From positions 1 to 14,150 of the forward strand of contig JBKPSJ010000342.1 of NCBI GenBank assembly GCA_046765875.1: DNA of 14,150 nucleotides. The letters are read 5' to 3'. This document shows positions 14,015 through 14,150 of this stretch, piece after piece. The notes under the pieces were generated by a model. That model was not told the DNA's origin, did not search any database, and saw only the letters and a program-made list of their open reading frames with translations. Each line of letters opens with the position of its first letter. The stretch's first letter is position 1. The DNA comes from DASRHY01 sp046765875 (GTDB taxonomy: Bacteria; Actinomycetota; Actinomycetes; Propionibacteriales; Kribbellaceae). Position numbers and translations under genes: made by a program.

Positions 14015-14150
14015 CCCCCATCCCGGCGGACTCGAGACGCACGACCCAGGGATTATGAGAGCCATGACATCCCCCACACAAGTCAACTTCAGACTGCACC
14101 GCTAACGGATCCGGCCTCTCTAGGAGGCCGCTGAATAATCCGCGTGTCGT
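14015..14150. other. Gene-free right end of the window
   Basis: No gene of supportable size is seen. A 16-codon frame (14055-14105) without a ribosome binding site is not called. The only structure is the hairpin at 14112-14130, followed by CTGAATAATCC, which runs out of the window. Confidence 0.4.
14112..14130. terminator. Hairpin downstream of the debranching gene
   Basis: CGGCCTC-TCTAG-GAGGCCG forms a perfect 7-bp stem with a 5-nt loop, 97 bp after the stop codon. It may terminate the GT/debranching transcript, though no T-run follows. Alternatively it could be the outer edge of another insertion sequence starting at the window end. Confidence 0.38.

Noticed and set aside
1..14150. CRISPR arrays, tRNA or rRNA genes
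   Set aside because: No regularly spaced repeats, tRNA cloverleaf-like segments with conserved TTCGA boxes in context, or rRNA-like stretches were seen on reading.

Overview
The window reads as chromosomal DNA of a high-GC actinomycete. It is strongly GC-rich, has G/C third codon positions, and carries families typical of actinomycetes: actinobacterial holin-X, DUF3618, DUF4235, a SigB/F/G-type sigma factor, a membrane Ser/Thr kinase and an Hrp1-like CBS protein. I cannot name the genus from the sequence alone.

Left part (1-3915) is a decayed, mobile-element-marked region. A complete IS1380-family insertion sequence (35-1699) has matching inverted ends and a 5-bp target duplication, CTAAG. 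It appears to sit in the 3' end of an already broken SRPBCC (polyketide cyclase-like) gene. Beyond it lie a frameshifted LuxR-type helix-turn-helix remnant, a signal-peptide gene start cut off after about 28 codons, a ParB N-terminal fragment, a YihY/BrkB membrane protein with one frameshift, and a DUF4235 membrane protein with two.

Middle part (3916-8417) is mostly intact. An Hrp1-like two-CBS protein (minus strand) is followed by a tightly overlapping three-gene minus-strand operon: a coiled-coil/one-TM/Pro-rich protein, a holin-X protein and a DUF3618 protein. A well-formed SigB/SigF-type promoter (GTTT-N14-GGGTAC) precedes this operon, and a SigB/F/G-family sigma factor gene is divergent from it across about 390 bp. 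The simplest inference is a general-stress, envelope-related module driven by its neighbouring sigma factor. A long inverted repeat (8306-8352) separates the sigma gene from the converging kinase.

Right part (8418-14150) holds a PknB-type Ser/Thr kinase gene broken by an in-frame amber codon and a 1-bp deletion. It is divergent from an intact pair: a GT4 glycosyltransferase and a 693-residue glycogen-debranching-type (amylo-alpha-1,6-glucosidase) protein, probably co-transcribed. A second, weaker SigB-like promoter candidate lies upstream of this pair. The last 130 bp hold a short hairpin and no gene.

The recurrent theme is single-base indels in five separate genes while neighbouring genes are perfectly open. 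This is either true gene decay in stress/envelope functions or base-level assembly error, and the sequence alone cannot decide. I did not see CRISPR arrays, tRNA or rRNA genes.
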